Assembly (NCBI GenBank): GCA_001643675.2
Contig: LSRY02000033.1
Location: forward strand, 930,001 to 994,000
Source of the DNA: Monocercomonoides exilis
Taxonomy: Eukaryota; Preaxostyla; Oxymonadida; Polymastigidae
Length of the DNA: 64,000 bases
Direction of reading: 5' to 3'
Positions 1 through 11,500 of the stretch are shown in pieces. The position numbers and the translations under genes are program-made. Position 1 is the stretch's first letter. Each line of letters begins with the position of its first letter. Below the pieces are notes generated by a model. The model was not told the DNA's origin. It saw only the letters and a program-made list of their open reading frames with translations, and searched no databases.

Positions 1-2
1 CT

Positions 3-2150
3 TCTCATTCGATCCATCCATTTTCAAACACTTTCGATTTTTGCTCTGCAACAGATTCTGCTAACTTTGCATTAAATTCGAATGGATCAAAAGGCATTTC
101 ATCGCCAAGTGCTCCAGCTGAGCGCGGAATCATCCTTCCTCGAAAGCTACAAAGGCAGCAGGCACAGTCTAATGTGGTGCACAATTCTGGACTGCTTTCT
201 TCTCTTCTAACTTTCAGAATGTATGCTGACAGGATTGAGTACATTCCGTCTGTTTCTCTATTTGCGGAGGAAGAGGAAGAGGAAGAGGAGGCGGAAGAAG
301 AGGAACAAAATGAAGATCATAAGGCGCAGGAATGTAATGGAGGAGAATCTTCTCAAGAACAAAGCAATATCAGTCAACAAGGCGAGAGTGAAATCAACAA
401 CAATTCATCTTCACATGCTCCGTCTTCAATAATTTCTGATTCAATGCCAATAAATCTGTTTTATCAACCTCCACCACCTTCATTAATGCAATCCAAATTT
501 GTTCCACCAACATTTCCTCTTCATTGGCATTCATCTTATGAGACTGATATTGGCAAGCAGACACAATCTCGTCACACATCCTCCTTTATGACTGTTGCAT
601 CATTGACTTCTCCAAGAGGCATCAATTCTTTGTCGAATGATTCTGCTCAGCGCTTTGCACAGAGCAGCAGCTTTATTCCACCAAAGAACATGAGATGCAT
701 TGCGCTTCTTCCTCGGTTCATACTCGAAAATCTGTTTATCACAACTCTGAACATCCTCAAAGTTGCATTCAACGAAAAAGCAAATGCTGACGATACTTCT
801 GTTGAGCAGTCAGCCTCTTCTTGTACTTCATCTGCTTCATCTTCCATTCATAACAACACTGCTTGTATCTCTTCGCACTCTTGCTCTATTTCTCAAGCAA
901 CAAATTGCGATATGACTAATGCCAAGACTTTTTCACAGCATCTGCTAACCACTTCGAGCCCTCTTTTGCTTTGTCTTCTCAGCATCGTTTGCAGCGGAAC
1001 TCTCCCAACAGTTCTTTATGAACCAATTGCAGCACTTTTCCATGCAAAGATCATCAACCCTCGCAATCCATCGCTTGCGCTGCCTGAACATTACACAGAA
1101 AAAGGATGGAGTGGCTCTGCGTCAGACTCAAAAGGAAAGAACGATGCTTTCTCTTTGCTGGGTGGCACATCAGAAGTGGAATCCTCTCTTGCATTGGCAT
1201 CGTTGGCTCTGCTGCACTCTGGTTCCGAACGTCTGGCGCTTTTGAATGACGATGGAGACGAGATGAGAAATGAGGTGGCAGAAAGCGACGGTTCGAACAT
1301 TTCTGAAGAGACGGATGCACAAACAGTCGGAAGCATTCATTCAGCATCAGGTGAAAGTGAATATAGAGGATTTGTTGAATTGAATGACGAGTTTGGATTT
1401 GGAGAAGGAGAAGTTGTTGAGGAAAACGAAGGGTCTGATGATGAACTTGACGAAGAAGATGGACTTTTGAACTATTCATCTCTTTTAAGTGGGACAAAAA
1501 CAACAACATTTGAAAGTACCTCCAAGCTGAACGAAAAAGAAAGCGCCAAACAGAAAAAAGCAGTGTTATTAAGAATGATACCGTTGCTCAATGCAACAAC
1601 AACGAATTCTTATTCTTCATCAGTGCTTATCAATCAACAGCAGTCGTTTTCGCATCATCCATCCAATAGTTTCACAAATCAATCATCTTATCATCCATTT
1701 GCTTTTGTGATGTCATCGCAGTTTCATCCTCGCTTGGTGCGTGTTACAAGAATGGTTCCTTCGATTGCAATTGCGTTATCGCCATGTGGAGCAATTGCTG
1801 CAGCAGAAGGCGAATCAATTACAGGAATAATTGTATCTGTGATTGAAGGACTCATCCAAAGACATCACACACATTTACAAACTTGTTCTTTATTATTATT
1901 ATCATCTTCTTCTTCTTCATCTTCATCTTCATCTTCATCTTTGACAGAAGCATCAACCAACTTTGTTAGTTGTGTTTTAGAAGGACTGAGCTGTTTGTGC
2001 TCTGTTCCACTTGTTTGGAAAGGCGAGGGAGCATCTGGGTGTTGCTGGTCTGTGAATAAAGCTGTGCAGAAACTGCTTGGCGAAAAGAAGAAAGAAATAA
2101 GGCGAGCAGCTGCTGATACCATCTGCAGATGGAGCTTTGTTTCAAATTAA
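3..2150 (+). CDS. C-terminal part of a large HEAT/ARM-like protein (5' end outside window)
   Basis: The frame is open from base 3 with no stop and no obvious start, so this is the 3' portion of a longer gene or exon, ending at TAA 2148-2150 (about 715 residues visible). I cannot name the family. Visible: a Glu run near 270-305, Ser/Asn/Gln-rich linkers, helical hydrophobic blocks (ALLPRFILENLFITTLNIL near 705-760; LLLCLLSIVCSGTLPTVLYEP near 965-1025), an acidic stretch at 1385-1465, a poly-Ser run encoded by TCTTCT/TCATCT repeats near 1903-1940, and a C-terminal helix pair ending KKKEIRRAAADTICRW. The alternation of amphipathic helices with disordered linkers suggests a HEAT/ARM solenoid with insertions; that is inference. 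It converges on the helicase gene that ends at 2425, leaving about 270 bp of AT-rich DNA between them. Confidence 0.6.
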   Translation, partial: SHSIHPFSNTFDFCSATDSANFALNSNGSKGISSPSAPAERGIILPRKLQRQQAQSNVVHNSGLLSSLLTFRMYADRIEYIPSVSLFAEEEEEEEEAEEEEQNEDHKAQECNGGESSQEQSNISQQGESEINNNSSSHAPSSIISDSMPINLFYQPPPPSLMQSKFVPPTFPLHWHSSYETDIGKQTQSRHTSSFMTVASLTSPRGINSLSNDSAQRFAQSSSFIPPKNMRCIALLPRFILENLFITTLNILKVAFNEKANADDTSVEQSASSCTSSASSSIHNNTACISSHSCSISQATNCDMTNAKTFSQHLLTTSSPLLLCLLSIVCSGTLPTVLYEPIAALFHAKIINPRNPSLALPEHYTEKGWSGSASDSKGKNDAFSLLGGTSEVESSLALASLALLHSGSERLALLNDDGDEMRNEVAESDGSNISEETDAQTVGSIHSASGESEYRGFVELNDEFGFGEGEVVEENEGSDDELDEEDGLLNYSSLLSGTKTTTFESTSKLNEKESAKQKKAVLLRMIPLLNATTTNSYSSSVLINQQQSFSHHPSNSFTNQSSYHPFAFVMSSQFHPRLVRVTRMVPSIAIALSPCGAIAAAEGESITGIIVSVIEGLIQRHHTHLQTCSLLLLSSSSSSSSSSSSSLTEASTNFVSCVLEGLSCLCSVPLVWKGEGASGCCWSVNKAVQKLLGEKKKEIRRAAADTICRWSFVSN

Positions 2151-2424
2151 TGTTAAATTTCAGATTCTGAAGAAATTACTATTGAGCTCATGTGTCATTT
2201 CACTTTCAATTCAACATTTTATAAAAAATTTGTTTGAATATTTTTTTCTGTTTATTCGTATTCAAAGTTTATTCAAATCAAAATGTTAATTTTCAAACAT
2301 AAATTGTGAAATGAAATAACATTTTAAGTTTTATCTTTTTTTGTGAAGTGAATTTTTCTTTTCTCTTTATTTTTCCAGAAGTGCTAACTTTTTTTGTCCC
2401 TTCCTTTGAACAAGCGCATATTTC

Positions 2425-5400
2425 TCAGAAGAATTCAGACACTTGTTTTGGTTTAATCAGCACACGACCGCTTGATGCTTTTGAAGGTGCAACAAACGCC
2501 TTTTCTCCAGCAATCTTAGTTCCAGTTGAGTCATAACCACGTTGCTGCCTCTTAATTTCTTTTCTCTTTTCAGCCTCTGCTTTGAGCATCGTTTGCTTGG
2601 CAGTCGCAATTTCAGTCAGAATCTTGTTCTCTTTCGCCCACATCGATGGCGGAGCAAACTGTGTGATCTTTGCAGTTGACAGGATGTTTGACGAGTTGAT
2701 TATGTTGGTATCAGGATTCGCTCCTTCTTTTGCTTCCTCTGAGCTTGCTGCTGGTGCTGGCTGCACAAATGAGGAAATTGTTCCCAGAGGAGCAGGAATG
2801 GGGTAATCTCTTGGCTCTTCTTCATCTTCTTCATCTCCCTTTCGATATATCTTGTTTCTGGACTTCTTCAACAACTTCACTTGCATCTCCCGCACTTCTT
2901 CCTCTGAGCCTTGATGCATGTATGTTTTCTGTAAATAATACAACAGAATTCAATGAATCACAAAAAAACAATTGGGGAAGATAAATTTGAAACGAAATTA
3001 ACTCTTAATTTACACTAAAATCAAAATTTATAGCAAACCATTTTTGAAGGAGGCTCTTTCAACGCAAAGTGCTTGGCAACATGGCCAAGATGGAGAGATT
3101 TCACATAAAACACATTCCGAGTGGATCTGTCGTGTGTAGCATATGAACGCAAGAATGATCGATAAGCATCGACAGCCATGCGAAGAAGAGAAGGATCAGA
3201 GTTAACAACAGACTCTGCAGTGTTCTGGAGAATAGCAGCTGAACATAACATTCATTAAAAAGAACGATACAAGCAAATTTTTTTTCAAAAAAAACATAGA
3301 AAAATCAAATGTATTAAGCATTCATATTGATTTATTAACAGATAACTCAAACCTGCATAGACAGGATCAGGTACACCCACAGAATCGCCAAAGCGTCGCA
3401 TCAGTTCAGCTGTCGGAAAAGTGATCATCGACAGTGCACTTTTCTCTGGTTTTGGATGTTCTGTCGAACTTTCTTTGCTTTCCTCTTTTTGCTTTTCGTC
3501 TTTTTCTACTTCCTCTTCCTTGCCGTTATCTTCTTCTTCCTTCCTTTTTTCCTCTTCCATTTGCTTTCTTGCCCTATCAGCCTCAATTCTTTCCTTCAGC
3601 CATCTCTCCTTCTCTGCAATCACCGCCTTCCACCCGTCCACCTCTTCAGGCCTTAGAAACAGAATGCTCTGTCCAGTGTGCCCAGCCCTGGCTGTTCTGC
3701 CTGCACGATGGATGTATTCTTCAACTGTCGCTGGCGGATCGTACTGGATAATGACATCCACATCTGGAAAGTCCAGCCCTCGGGCAGCAACATCTGTGGA
3801 GAAGAGAATGGCTCGCTTGCTTGGCGCTGAAGAAGACGAGCTTTGCTTGTCTTGTGAATCATTTGAGGAAGTTGATTGCGAAGATGACTCGTCAGACGAG
3901 GCAGACGACGAGCTATCACTTTCTGATGAATTTTCGTCTGATTCGCTCTGCTCGTCCTCAGAATCTGAATCAAATCTGTCTTTCACTTTCTCTTTCTTCT
4001 TTGCTTCCTTCTTCAGTCTCTCTTTCTCCTTCTTTTTTTCTTCCTTCAATCTTCTCCTTTCTTCCCTTTCTTTCCTCCTCTCTTCTTTCTCCTTCCTCTT
4101 TTTCTCTTTTGCCTCCTTCAAATGCTGCCTCTCATACTTCGACTTCACTTTTTTTGATCCGCACTTCAGAAAAGCAGCAACAGACGCCTTTCTGTCGAGC
4201 TGTGACATGTCTCCGTGCAGCATAAACACAGATGTCTGAGGGAAGATTGGGTCTCCATGCACTTGCGTTTCCAGCCCTGCCATCATCTCTGCCTTAAACG
4301 TCTCAAACGGATCTTCTTCTTCTTCTTCTTTCTCTTCCATCTCATTTTGCTCATATTGATCTTCTTCGTTCTCGTCGTCGTACTCTTTTCTCATGCTCTG
4401 TCTGTCATCATCATTTCTCTCATATTTCATCCTCTTCTGCTGCCCCATCATCGCACTTCTGCCTCCTTCCGCTTTCCCATACTTTGCATCATCCATTGAA
4501 GTTGACAGTCCTTGGCTGGCCCTCCTCTGCTTCTTTGCTTCTTCTCTCCTCCGAATTCTCTTCTGCGCAATCTCAAACGAAGGCAGCTTGAGCGACGAGA
4601 AAAGAGCTTTGTGGAATTCAACAGACGCACAAGTTGACAGAAACACTAGTATTTTGCGTGCTCCCATCGGAGTGAAAGGCGAAGGTGGATGCAGCGGGCG
4701 GTCTTTAAGGCCAGATGCCTTCATCTGCATTGCCTGCAGTTGAGAGGCTGGCGGCAGCATCACTTTTTCTCTGAGCAGAGTGATGAGTGCAGCAAGCCTC
4801 AGTTTCGAAGGACAGACGAAGCACATTTGTGTGAGAGTGGCTGGAAGAGTGTAGAGCGAAAGGGTAGACGCTATTCTGGTAGCTGATGTATCGTCGACGC
4901 TGTTGTGGTCAACGTCAATGCGAACTGGGTTGCTCAACACCTGCTGCGCAAACCTTGATAGGTTTGGACGAAGTGTTGCAGAAACTAACACAATTTGTAT
5001 GTGTGTTGATGGCTCTGAAGGTATTTCGCTGATTGTGGACGACTTTTTTGAGGAAGCCGAAGCCGAAGAAGTAGATAACGAAGGTGATCCACTTTCTGTT
5101 AACATCAAATGAGATTGAGAAGAATCTGTCATCGTTTTCTTAAATGGCCTCTTAGACTTCGAAGCAATTATTGAAAGGATTTGTTGCACCGTAGGCTCAA
5201 AGCCCATATCCAACGTTCTGTCTGCTTCATCAATAATAATCGCTTCAAGGGACTCAATGCAAAATGATCTTGTTGAAAGAAGATGATCAAGGAGTCGCCC
5301 TGGAGTTGAAACAAGAATTGTAATTCCTTTTCTCAAACGAGCCTTTTCAGATGCTCTATTTTCTCCTCCTGTCAGAGCGGAAGTAACAAGCCAGTGATAT

Positions 5401-5786
5401 GGAATAGTAAGTTTTTGCGCAACTAAAAGAATTTGCTGACAAAGTTCTCGAGTCGGAGCAATTATTAGGACTACGAACGCAATTAATCATTGACTAAAGT
5501 TAGTTAAATAATAATTACAATAAAAACCTTTTGTCCCTTCTGATCTGTTTATGCGTTGAGGTCTGTTACCTAATTTTATTATGACTGGAAGAAGAAATGC
5601 AAGTGTTTTTCCTGAACCAGTTTCACTTTTTATAAGCATGTCTTGTCCGGAAACAAGCGGTAAAAACGATTTTTGCTGCACAATAGATGGACGCTTTATT
5701 TCCATTTTTTCTGATAAAAGTTTTATAACTCTTTCTGGGACATGGAAATCATTAAATGAATTTTTTTCACTTTCCTCGGCAAACAT
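2425..5786 (-). CDS. DDX31: DEAD-box ATP-dependent RNA helicase, DDX31/Dbp7 type (4 exons)
   Basis: Predicted nucleolar RNA helicase of 60S ribosome biogenesis. Exons, 5' to 3': 5786-5528, 5470-3353, 3238-3039, 2928-2425. Phases agree throughout and give 1,026 residues. Motifs: Q-motif region ([10 protein letters not shown], residues 32-41), motif I SETGSGKT (54-61), PTREL, TPGRL, DEAD (167-170), SAT, and in the second lobe [15 protein letters not shown] and [10 protein letters not shown]. The exon at 3238-3039 encodes [15 protein letters not shown], the DUF4217 segment typical of DDX31/Dbp7 rather than other DEAD-box proteins. The lobes are interrupted by long Lys/Glu and Ser/Asp-rich insertions near 3840-4140 and 4310-4560, making it longer than most family members. 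The Met at 5786 lies three bases after a TTTAG, so a further 5' exon is possible, although I found no good donor upstream. Motif I begins with Ser instead of the usual Ala. Confidence 0.9.
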
Positions 5787-6702
5787 AAACTAAACAAAAA
5801 TAAAAATCGGTAATTAATAAGATTAAATAAAATGCTTATCAAATATTAGAAATATCATACGGATCAGCTGAACAGTAGCAATTGGAAAGCAAAATAAAAA
5901 CTTGGAATACTAATTATGTATCTAATCAAATTCTGAAGAAATATTTTAACAAGCACAAAGGTATATATATTATTCATAGAATTTTTATCAAATAATTATA
6001 TAATAATATTGGAATTATGTCACATTATAAAATTAGATAAATCACAATTTTGCAATTTATTGAAGCAATGCGAATATCACATCAAAGTTTTTGAGAAAAA
6101 GTTAATCGATGAAGCTATTCTTTTAATTTTGTTATTTATTTAAGTGCTTAGTGGAAACTTTTATCAATGGCTTATCAAATTTTGTGAAATGCAAATTTCT
6201 TTGAACTTTTTATTCAACAATTTCAATACAAATAAAAGTCAATTTATTTCTTGATCTTCTTAATGCTGTTTCATGTTTATTTGGACATTATTTATTCAAG
6301 TTAGTGTTGTTAAGTGAAACAAATTTTAATACATTTAAATGTATTTCAAGAATTTCGCACTGATGTTTTAACCTTTTTGATATGCACAAAAAAATGGATT
6401 TTTGTTTATCGCTCAACACGAATGTTTTCTTTTAGAATTTTCCGTTGTAAGAATCCATCTTAAAAAACTGAACTACACCAATAATCTAATTGCTTAACAA
6501 AAGTTGTTTTCAATTTTCTTCATTTCGGAAGATTGAAAAACAAAAACCAAAATTAAACAATACTCACTGAAGGAGCATGCAAACAATATTCTTCACTTCA
6601 TTAACGCTTGGTGCGAGATTCAGTTTCAAATATCAAAGAAAATCACTAATAAAGTTTCATAATTTTTTTTTATTAAAAGCAAATAAGCTCCACACAATTT
6701 CT
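5787..6702. other. AT-rich intergenic stretch, no gene seen
   Basis: About 0.9 kb between the start of the helicase gene and the 3' end of the small membrane-protein gene. I see homopolymeric A/T tracts and no open frame with protein-like composition on either strand. It should hold the helicase promoter. Confidence 0.6.
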
Positions 6703-7198
6703 TTAAAGTAGAAAACAATAAAATAAATATTGTACAACAAACAAATAACACAAAAAGCATAAGGATGACAATAACAAAAGAAAACAAAACTTGAAAATCC
6801 AAATAGCTTTTAATATGATGTGAAGAAAGGAGGAAAATAACTTATAAGAATAATGAAAGCAATATGACATTGGTTCGTAATATGATTCTCCAATCCAATT
6901 ATTTTTCACCCCAATCTTAAATGGGAATGCTTTGTCTAACAATTAAAAAAGAAAAAAAAAAATGAAAGGTACTCGTTAAAAATAAGTCAAACATTATCAA
7001 AAATATGACGATTGCCGAGACAATGCAGATGAAGAATGAGTAGAGTCCAGCATCATTAATTACCATGCTAAAAGAATTTGAAGGCTTTGCAAGTCCTGTT
7101 CCATCTGCTCCAACAGCAACAAGAATAGTGGCTATCAACGGTATGATACCGTATACGATCAAAATCCAAGCCATCACGCAGCTGAACTTTTTCTTCAT
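6703..7198 (-). CDS. Putative small multi-pass membrane protein (2 exons)
   Basis: Not recognised. Proposed exons 7198-6973 and 6935-6703, separated by a 37-nt intron (GTACCT...TTGTTAG) that joins in phase to give 152 residues ending at TAA. The first exon holds two convincing transmembrane segments (MAWILIVYGIIPLIATILV and LYSFFICIVSAIVIFLIMF) linked by a short loop. The second ends in a very hydrophobic stretch that could be a third span, or only read-through of AT-rich DNA. The frame stays open upstream of 7198 to about 7280, across the first exon of the EF-hand gene on the other strand; read that way, the segment resembles TM3-TM5 of a seven-helix receptor. Alternatives are a fragment of a receptor gene or a true small membrane protein. 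The first exon is more credible than the second. Confidence 0.4.
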
Positions 7199-7245
7199 TT
7201 CGAAATGTTTTAATATGGTTCTAAACCCTTTACAGTTAAGATTCA
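7199..7245. promoter_or_regulatory. Possible shared divergent promoter, 47 bp
   Basis: Only 47 bp separate the proposed start codons of the minus-strand membrane protein (7198) and the plus-strand EF-hand gene (7246). If both gene models are right, the two share a very compact bidirectional promoter or overlap at their 5' transcript ends. No core promoter motif can be assigned from sequence alone. Confidence 0.25.
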
Positions 7246-8112
7246 ATGCAACGAGAAGAACTTTCAGACCAAGAACTTCTTGAGCTTTTTAATTTGGTGT
7301 GCATCTTTATGAATGGAAATAGTTAAATTTCATTTTCTTTGTTTTCTTTGATTCCGCTAACTTATTTTCCATTTTTTTGGCACTTTATTTAAATAAATCA
7401 ATATTTTTAATTTTTGCGTTTCTGTAAACATCTTAGGTCGACCTTGACCACAGCGGATCTATTGATCATGAAGAATTGATAACTTTACTGGAGAAAGTTG
7501 GTTTTGGAGATGATCCAGAAGAGGTGAAAGCAATTGTTGATAGCGTTGATAAAGATGGAAATGGGTTTGACTTAAATAATTGTGTAAATTTCGCATGAGC
7601 CCAAATTAACTTGTACATTATATGCGTGAATTTTATATGATGATATAACTTATCGTCAATTTTTTATTTGCAGTGATATTGATCCATATGAATTTATTGC
7701 TGGATTTCAGAAAAAGCTTGATTTTGACGCAAAAAAACTAAAGGCTTGATCGCTTTTTTGCGATGCTTTCTGCAATAATTCTCAATTTCATTCACATTTT
7801 GAAAATAGCAAGCCTTTGCTTTCTTTGCAAAAGGAACACCAAAAGGCGTTATAAAGACTGCTCATCTCATCGATGCTCTTTCACAATTTTCTGATTTAAA
7901 AGATTCTCCAGAGCAAGGTATTTTTTCTAATTTTATTTATCCGCATCTAATTTGGTATTTATTAATCATTTAATTTACAATTGATTTATTTGAAACAAAA
8001 TCAATTTTCAGTGGAAAAATTGATAAGAGTTATGATTCCGGAAAACGTTAAGAAGCTTCCAAATGAGATTGATTACGGAAGTTTTGTTGATGCTATGGTG
8101 GATGGCTCATGA
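7246..8112 (+). CDS. Calmodulin-like EF-hand protein, 152 residues, 5 exons
   Basis: A small spliced gene assembled from exons 7246-7296, 7437-7564, 7674-7743, 7809-7917 and 8012-8112. All phases agree and the stop is TGA. The product starts MQREELSDQELLELF and has calmodulin length and lobe spacing. EF-hand 1 (loop DLDHSGSIDHEE, about residues 19-30) and EF-hand 2 (loop DKDGNGDIDPYE, about 55-66) are canonical Ca2+-binding loops. EF-hand 3 (AFAFFAKGTPKGVIK) and EF-hand 4 (near LPNEIDYGSFVDAM) keep the helices but have lost the acidic ligands. It is therefore probably a sensor with a Ca2+-binding N lobe and a structural C lobe, as in divergent calmodulins or centrins. The third intron starts with GC instead of GT. 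Ca2+ binding is inferred from the loops; the partner is unknown. Confidence 0.82.
7744..7808 (+). other. GC-AG spliceosomal intron in the EF-hand gene
   Basis: This 65-nt intron begins AAG|GCTTGATC and ends AAAATAG|CAAGCC. There is no GT dinucleotide between the preceding acceptor (7673) and this point, so a canonical donor is unavailable, yet the join restores a continuous EF-hand helix (DAKKLK then QAFAFF) in phase. Confidence 0.65.
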
Positions 8113-8554
8113 AGTTTCACTTTAGCTGATATTTCAGTTCATGTTTATCAATTTCACTTCAACCACCTCAGAAATTTTGCTTTTAATTTTTTTAATTCTC
8201 TTTTAATTTTTCTTTTCATATGCTTACTCCCCTCACATCTCCCATTTGTAATATTTTCAAAATTAAGTTTTCTTTGTCTTGTTTCAATTGTCAAAAAATG
8301 AATGAAAAATAGCCCCCTGATGCATATTAATCGTAAAAAAATTAGTCTGTCAAAGTGCATCAAGTTTGAGTAAATGTTCCATGATTTTCTTCATCAAAAA
8401 TCATTGAATCTTTAATATCAGAATAAGAAGGCAAATTACTCATTCTTTTCCAAGGTCCAAAAATACTTCCATTTTAAGAGCCAGCACAATCAATGCACCG
8501 ACCAGTAGTCAAGCATGGCGCTTTCAAATTTTTTAATCAATTTTTAAATATTGT
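8113..8554. other. Intergenic stretch between convergent genes, no gene seen
   Basis: AT-rich 3' region shared by the EF-hand gene (+) and the importin gene (-). No supported open frame on either strand. Confidence 0.6.
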
Positions 8555-11500
8555 TCAACCTTCGTAATCTTCGGTTTCCTCGTCACTCTCATCATCCCGC
8601 TCATCAGAATGCATTCCTTCCATCACCCTCTCATCCATCCTTCTCCGGCTCATCTGGCAGGCTTTTCTGATATCGTTGGGAGTGATACACAGCAGTGCCT
8701 CCAGCGACAGCATCTCCTTGTTTTCAGCCACAAACGAAGATCTCAGCCTTTTTATCATGTTCTCAGTCATGCGCCTCACCTGCTCGTCAGGGTGCTCCAG
8801 CATCAATGCCAGCTGTGAGGCAATGCTCGACTCCTGAATCCACAGCGAGATGGGAAGCAGAACGAAGTCTGGGTCTGTCTCAGCGCCTGTGCTGAACAAG
8901 GACATCGTGTTTGCACGTGGATATCCTTCGCCTGCCATGTCGTGCTGGTGCAAGAAGGCACGTGCTCTGTCCATCTCCCGCTTCTTCAGATGGCAGTAGT
9001 CTCCTTTGCCATGCAGAAACAGGTTGTAATTGAAGACGGACAGCAATGCATCAAGCAGCTGCCTCATCAAGTTCAGCTCATTCGTCTTCACACACAGCTC
9101 CAGCATCTCTCCAAAGCCTATTAACATGTTGCGCCCATTTTCTTCCTCAAATGCAGAGAGTGACTGAGACATTGCAAAGAAGGGCTCATCTGCACGCTTC
9201 CCAAAAGAGGAGGTTGTTGGCGGAATGAGCGACCATGTCTCGACAGCTTTCTTTGGCCCTTTGGTGCTCATCGCATTACGCACAAAAAGAGATTTGGGTG
9301 TTGAAACGATGTTGAGTGAATCACCAGAATCTGACAGATCAATCCCATCTTCTCGCATTCCTAGTGCCCTTTCTTCGTTGTGAATCATGCTGCTTGCACC
9401 GAATCCAATACCCGCTCCATCTTCAACTCTTCCTCCTCCTCCTCCTCTTCCATCTGCTCCATTGCTTTGATTCAAGAGCATATCATTATCTTCGTCGATG
9501 TCCATTTCCATTGCCTGCTCATTTTCTCTGACCAAATTCTCCTCAAACTCCAACTTCATCAGCACACTTTTGCTCTGATACTCTGCCTCGACAATATCCA
9601 CCTCGTCCCATCCGCCGCGCAGCACATTGTCGATAATCCAGAAGTTCATGGAGATCATGTTGCACAGAACATAACATGCCTCCTTCTTTGCTATCAAAAA
9701 CGCTCCTTCCATTTGCGTTTGCAGTGATTGAGAGTCCTTTTTATGCTTTCGCGTTTTTGATTTCGGATTACTGTAAGAAGAGAGAAGAAGATTATACAGT
9801 GGCCTCTGTTCTGTCTGTTGCTGCTGCTTTATTTGCTCCTGCTGGAAAAGCAAGTCCATCAATTCTGTCCCGTCCCCTTTCCTTGAAGCAGATGCATCGC
9901 TTTTTGATTCTCCATCCTCTTCGCTGCTATCACTGCTATCACTTTCGCTGTCACTCATTTCGAAGCTATAATCATTTTCATTATGTCTTCTATACTCCTT
10001 TGCAAGCCTCGCATAATTTGATGCCTCGTTCTCGTCTCTGCTTTCTGTTCCGTCGATTGCCAGGTCTTCGAACTGTCTGCCTCGCATAATCAGCACAAAC
10101 AGCGGAATCAGACCAGAGCGGATGACTGCATTCTGTTCTCTCCGTGTTCCTGCAGCGATGTTTGAAAGCAGCCAGCAGATGTCCTTTTGCAGCTGGAGAG
10201 ACGTTTCAAAGATGATCATGGCACCAGCAGGCATCGATCGCAGCTGGGAAGAAGGAACAAACATCGACGACAACTCAGAAGGAGTTGGAGATGCAGAAGA
10301 AGGAGGAGCAAGAGAGGAGGCTGATGGGAATGGCTGAATAGATGCTGCACTGTAATTGGAAAAGGGATTCATGGAATCCGTCTTTGAAGAAGATTTGCCT
10401 GCAGAAGGTATTTTGGGAATGAACAATTCTGCATAAGGCATCGGTGGTGAGGGTAGCGCTGGAAAGTCATCTTGTGTATTCTCCACAAGTGTCAAATCAG
10501 CAGTCTGCTTTGCTGTTTGTTCGCTGCTCTGTTGATTGACAAATGGCGACGAGGAATGTTGAGAGGCTGAGGAGTTGAACAACGGAGCGGAAAAGGAGGG
10601 AATGACCGAAGCATTAAAAGTGCCTGGTGAAGAATCCATTGCTGATCCACTCAATCCCATTTGAGTCTGCTGCCCTGATTGTGCAGCCAGTTGGACTGTT
10701 CCAACTTTTATTGTTGGTTCAGCTTGATCAGGCGACTCTGGGGAAAAACCAGATTTTGTGTCATTTTCGTCCATTGTTCCATTTGTTTCCCTTGAGGCTG
10801 AAGATGTTACCAGAGAAGCAGAAAAGCCGGGTGTTAAGAACAGCGGCTGTTTGAACTGGTCTTGTGGCTGCGGCGAGTCGAGTGCCTCTTCAAAGCGCTG
10901 CCTTCCCATCGTGAGGATGCACAGCATTTGGCTGAGTGTTCGGATCAGCCCGCAGCGGAGCATTGGAGTGGTGACGTTGAAGGAGCCACGACTGAAGTTG
11001 CAGAGGATCTTGAGTGTTGGTGCCACAACATATAATGTCGGATGGCTTTTAAAAAACATTAAGAAATTTAAATTGTGAAGGATTTCGAGAGAAAATTATA
11101 AGTCAAAAATAGGTGTAATTAAAGAGAGACTGTATTCATCAAAATTGAAGCATACTGAAGAAGTTTGAACAATTGCTTCAATATTTGCAAATGCAATATA
11201 TCAACCAACATCTCTTTTTCAGCCAATATGATAAGAAATTAGAGAAATTGATTTCATTTTATGCATTTTGCAATTTAAATTGAGATTATTTTCAAAATAA
11301 CAATAAGCAATAAACTTGTTACGAATACAATTTCTGCAAACCGGCATCGCATGTTAGCCTCTGAAAGGCGCAAAGAACGAGGTTCAATATTTTGACGTCT
11401 GCATAATACAATCCCATCGACATAGGTTTTAATATTGGCTCCACCTGAACAAAGTACAAATGCAATAAAAGATAAACAATTTTTTTGAGAAAAATGGGGA

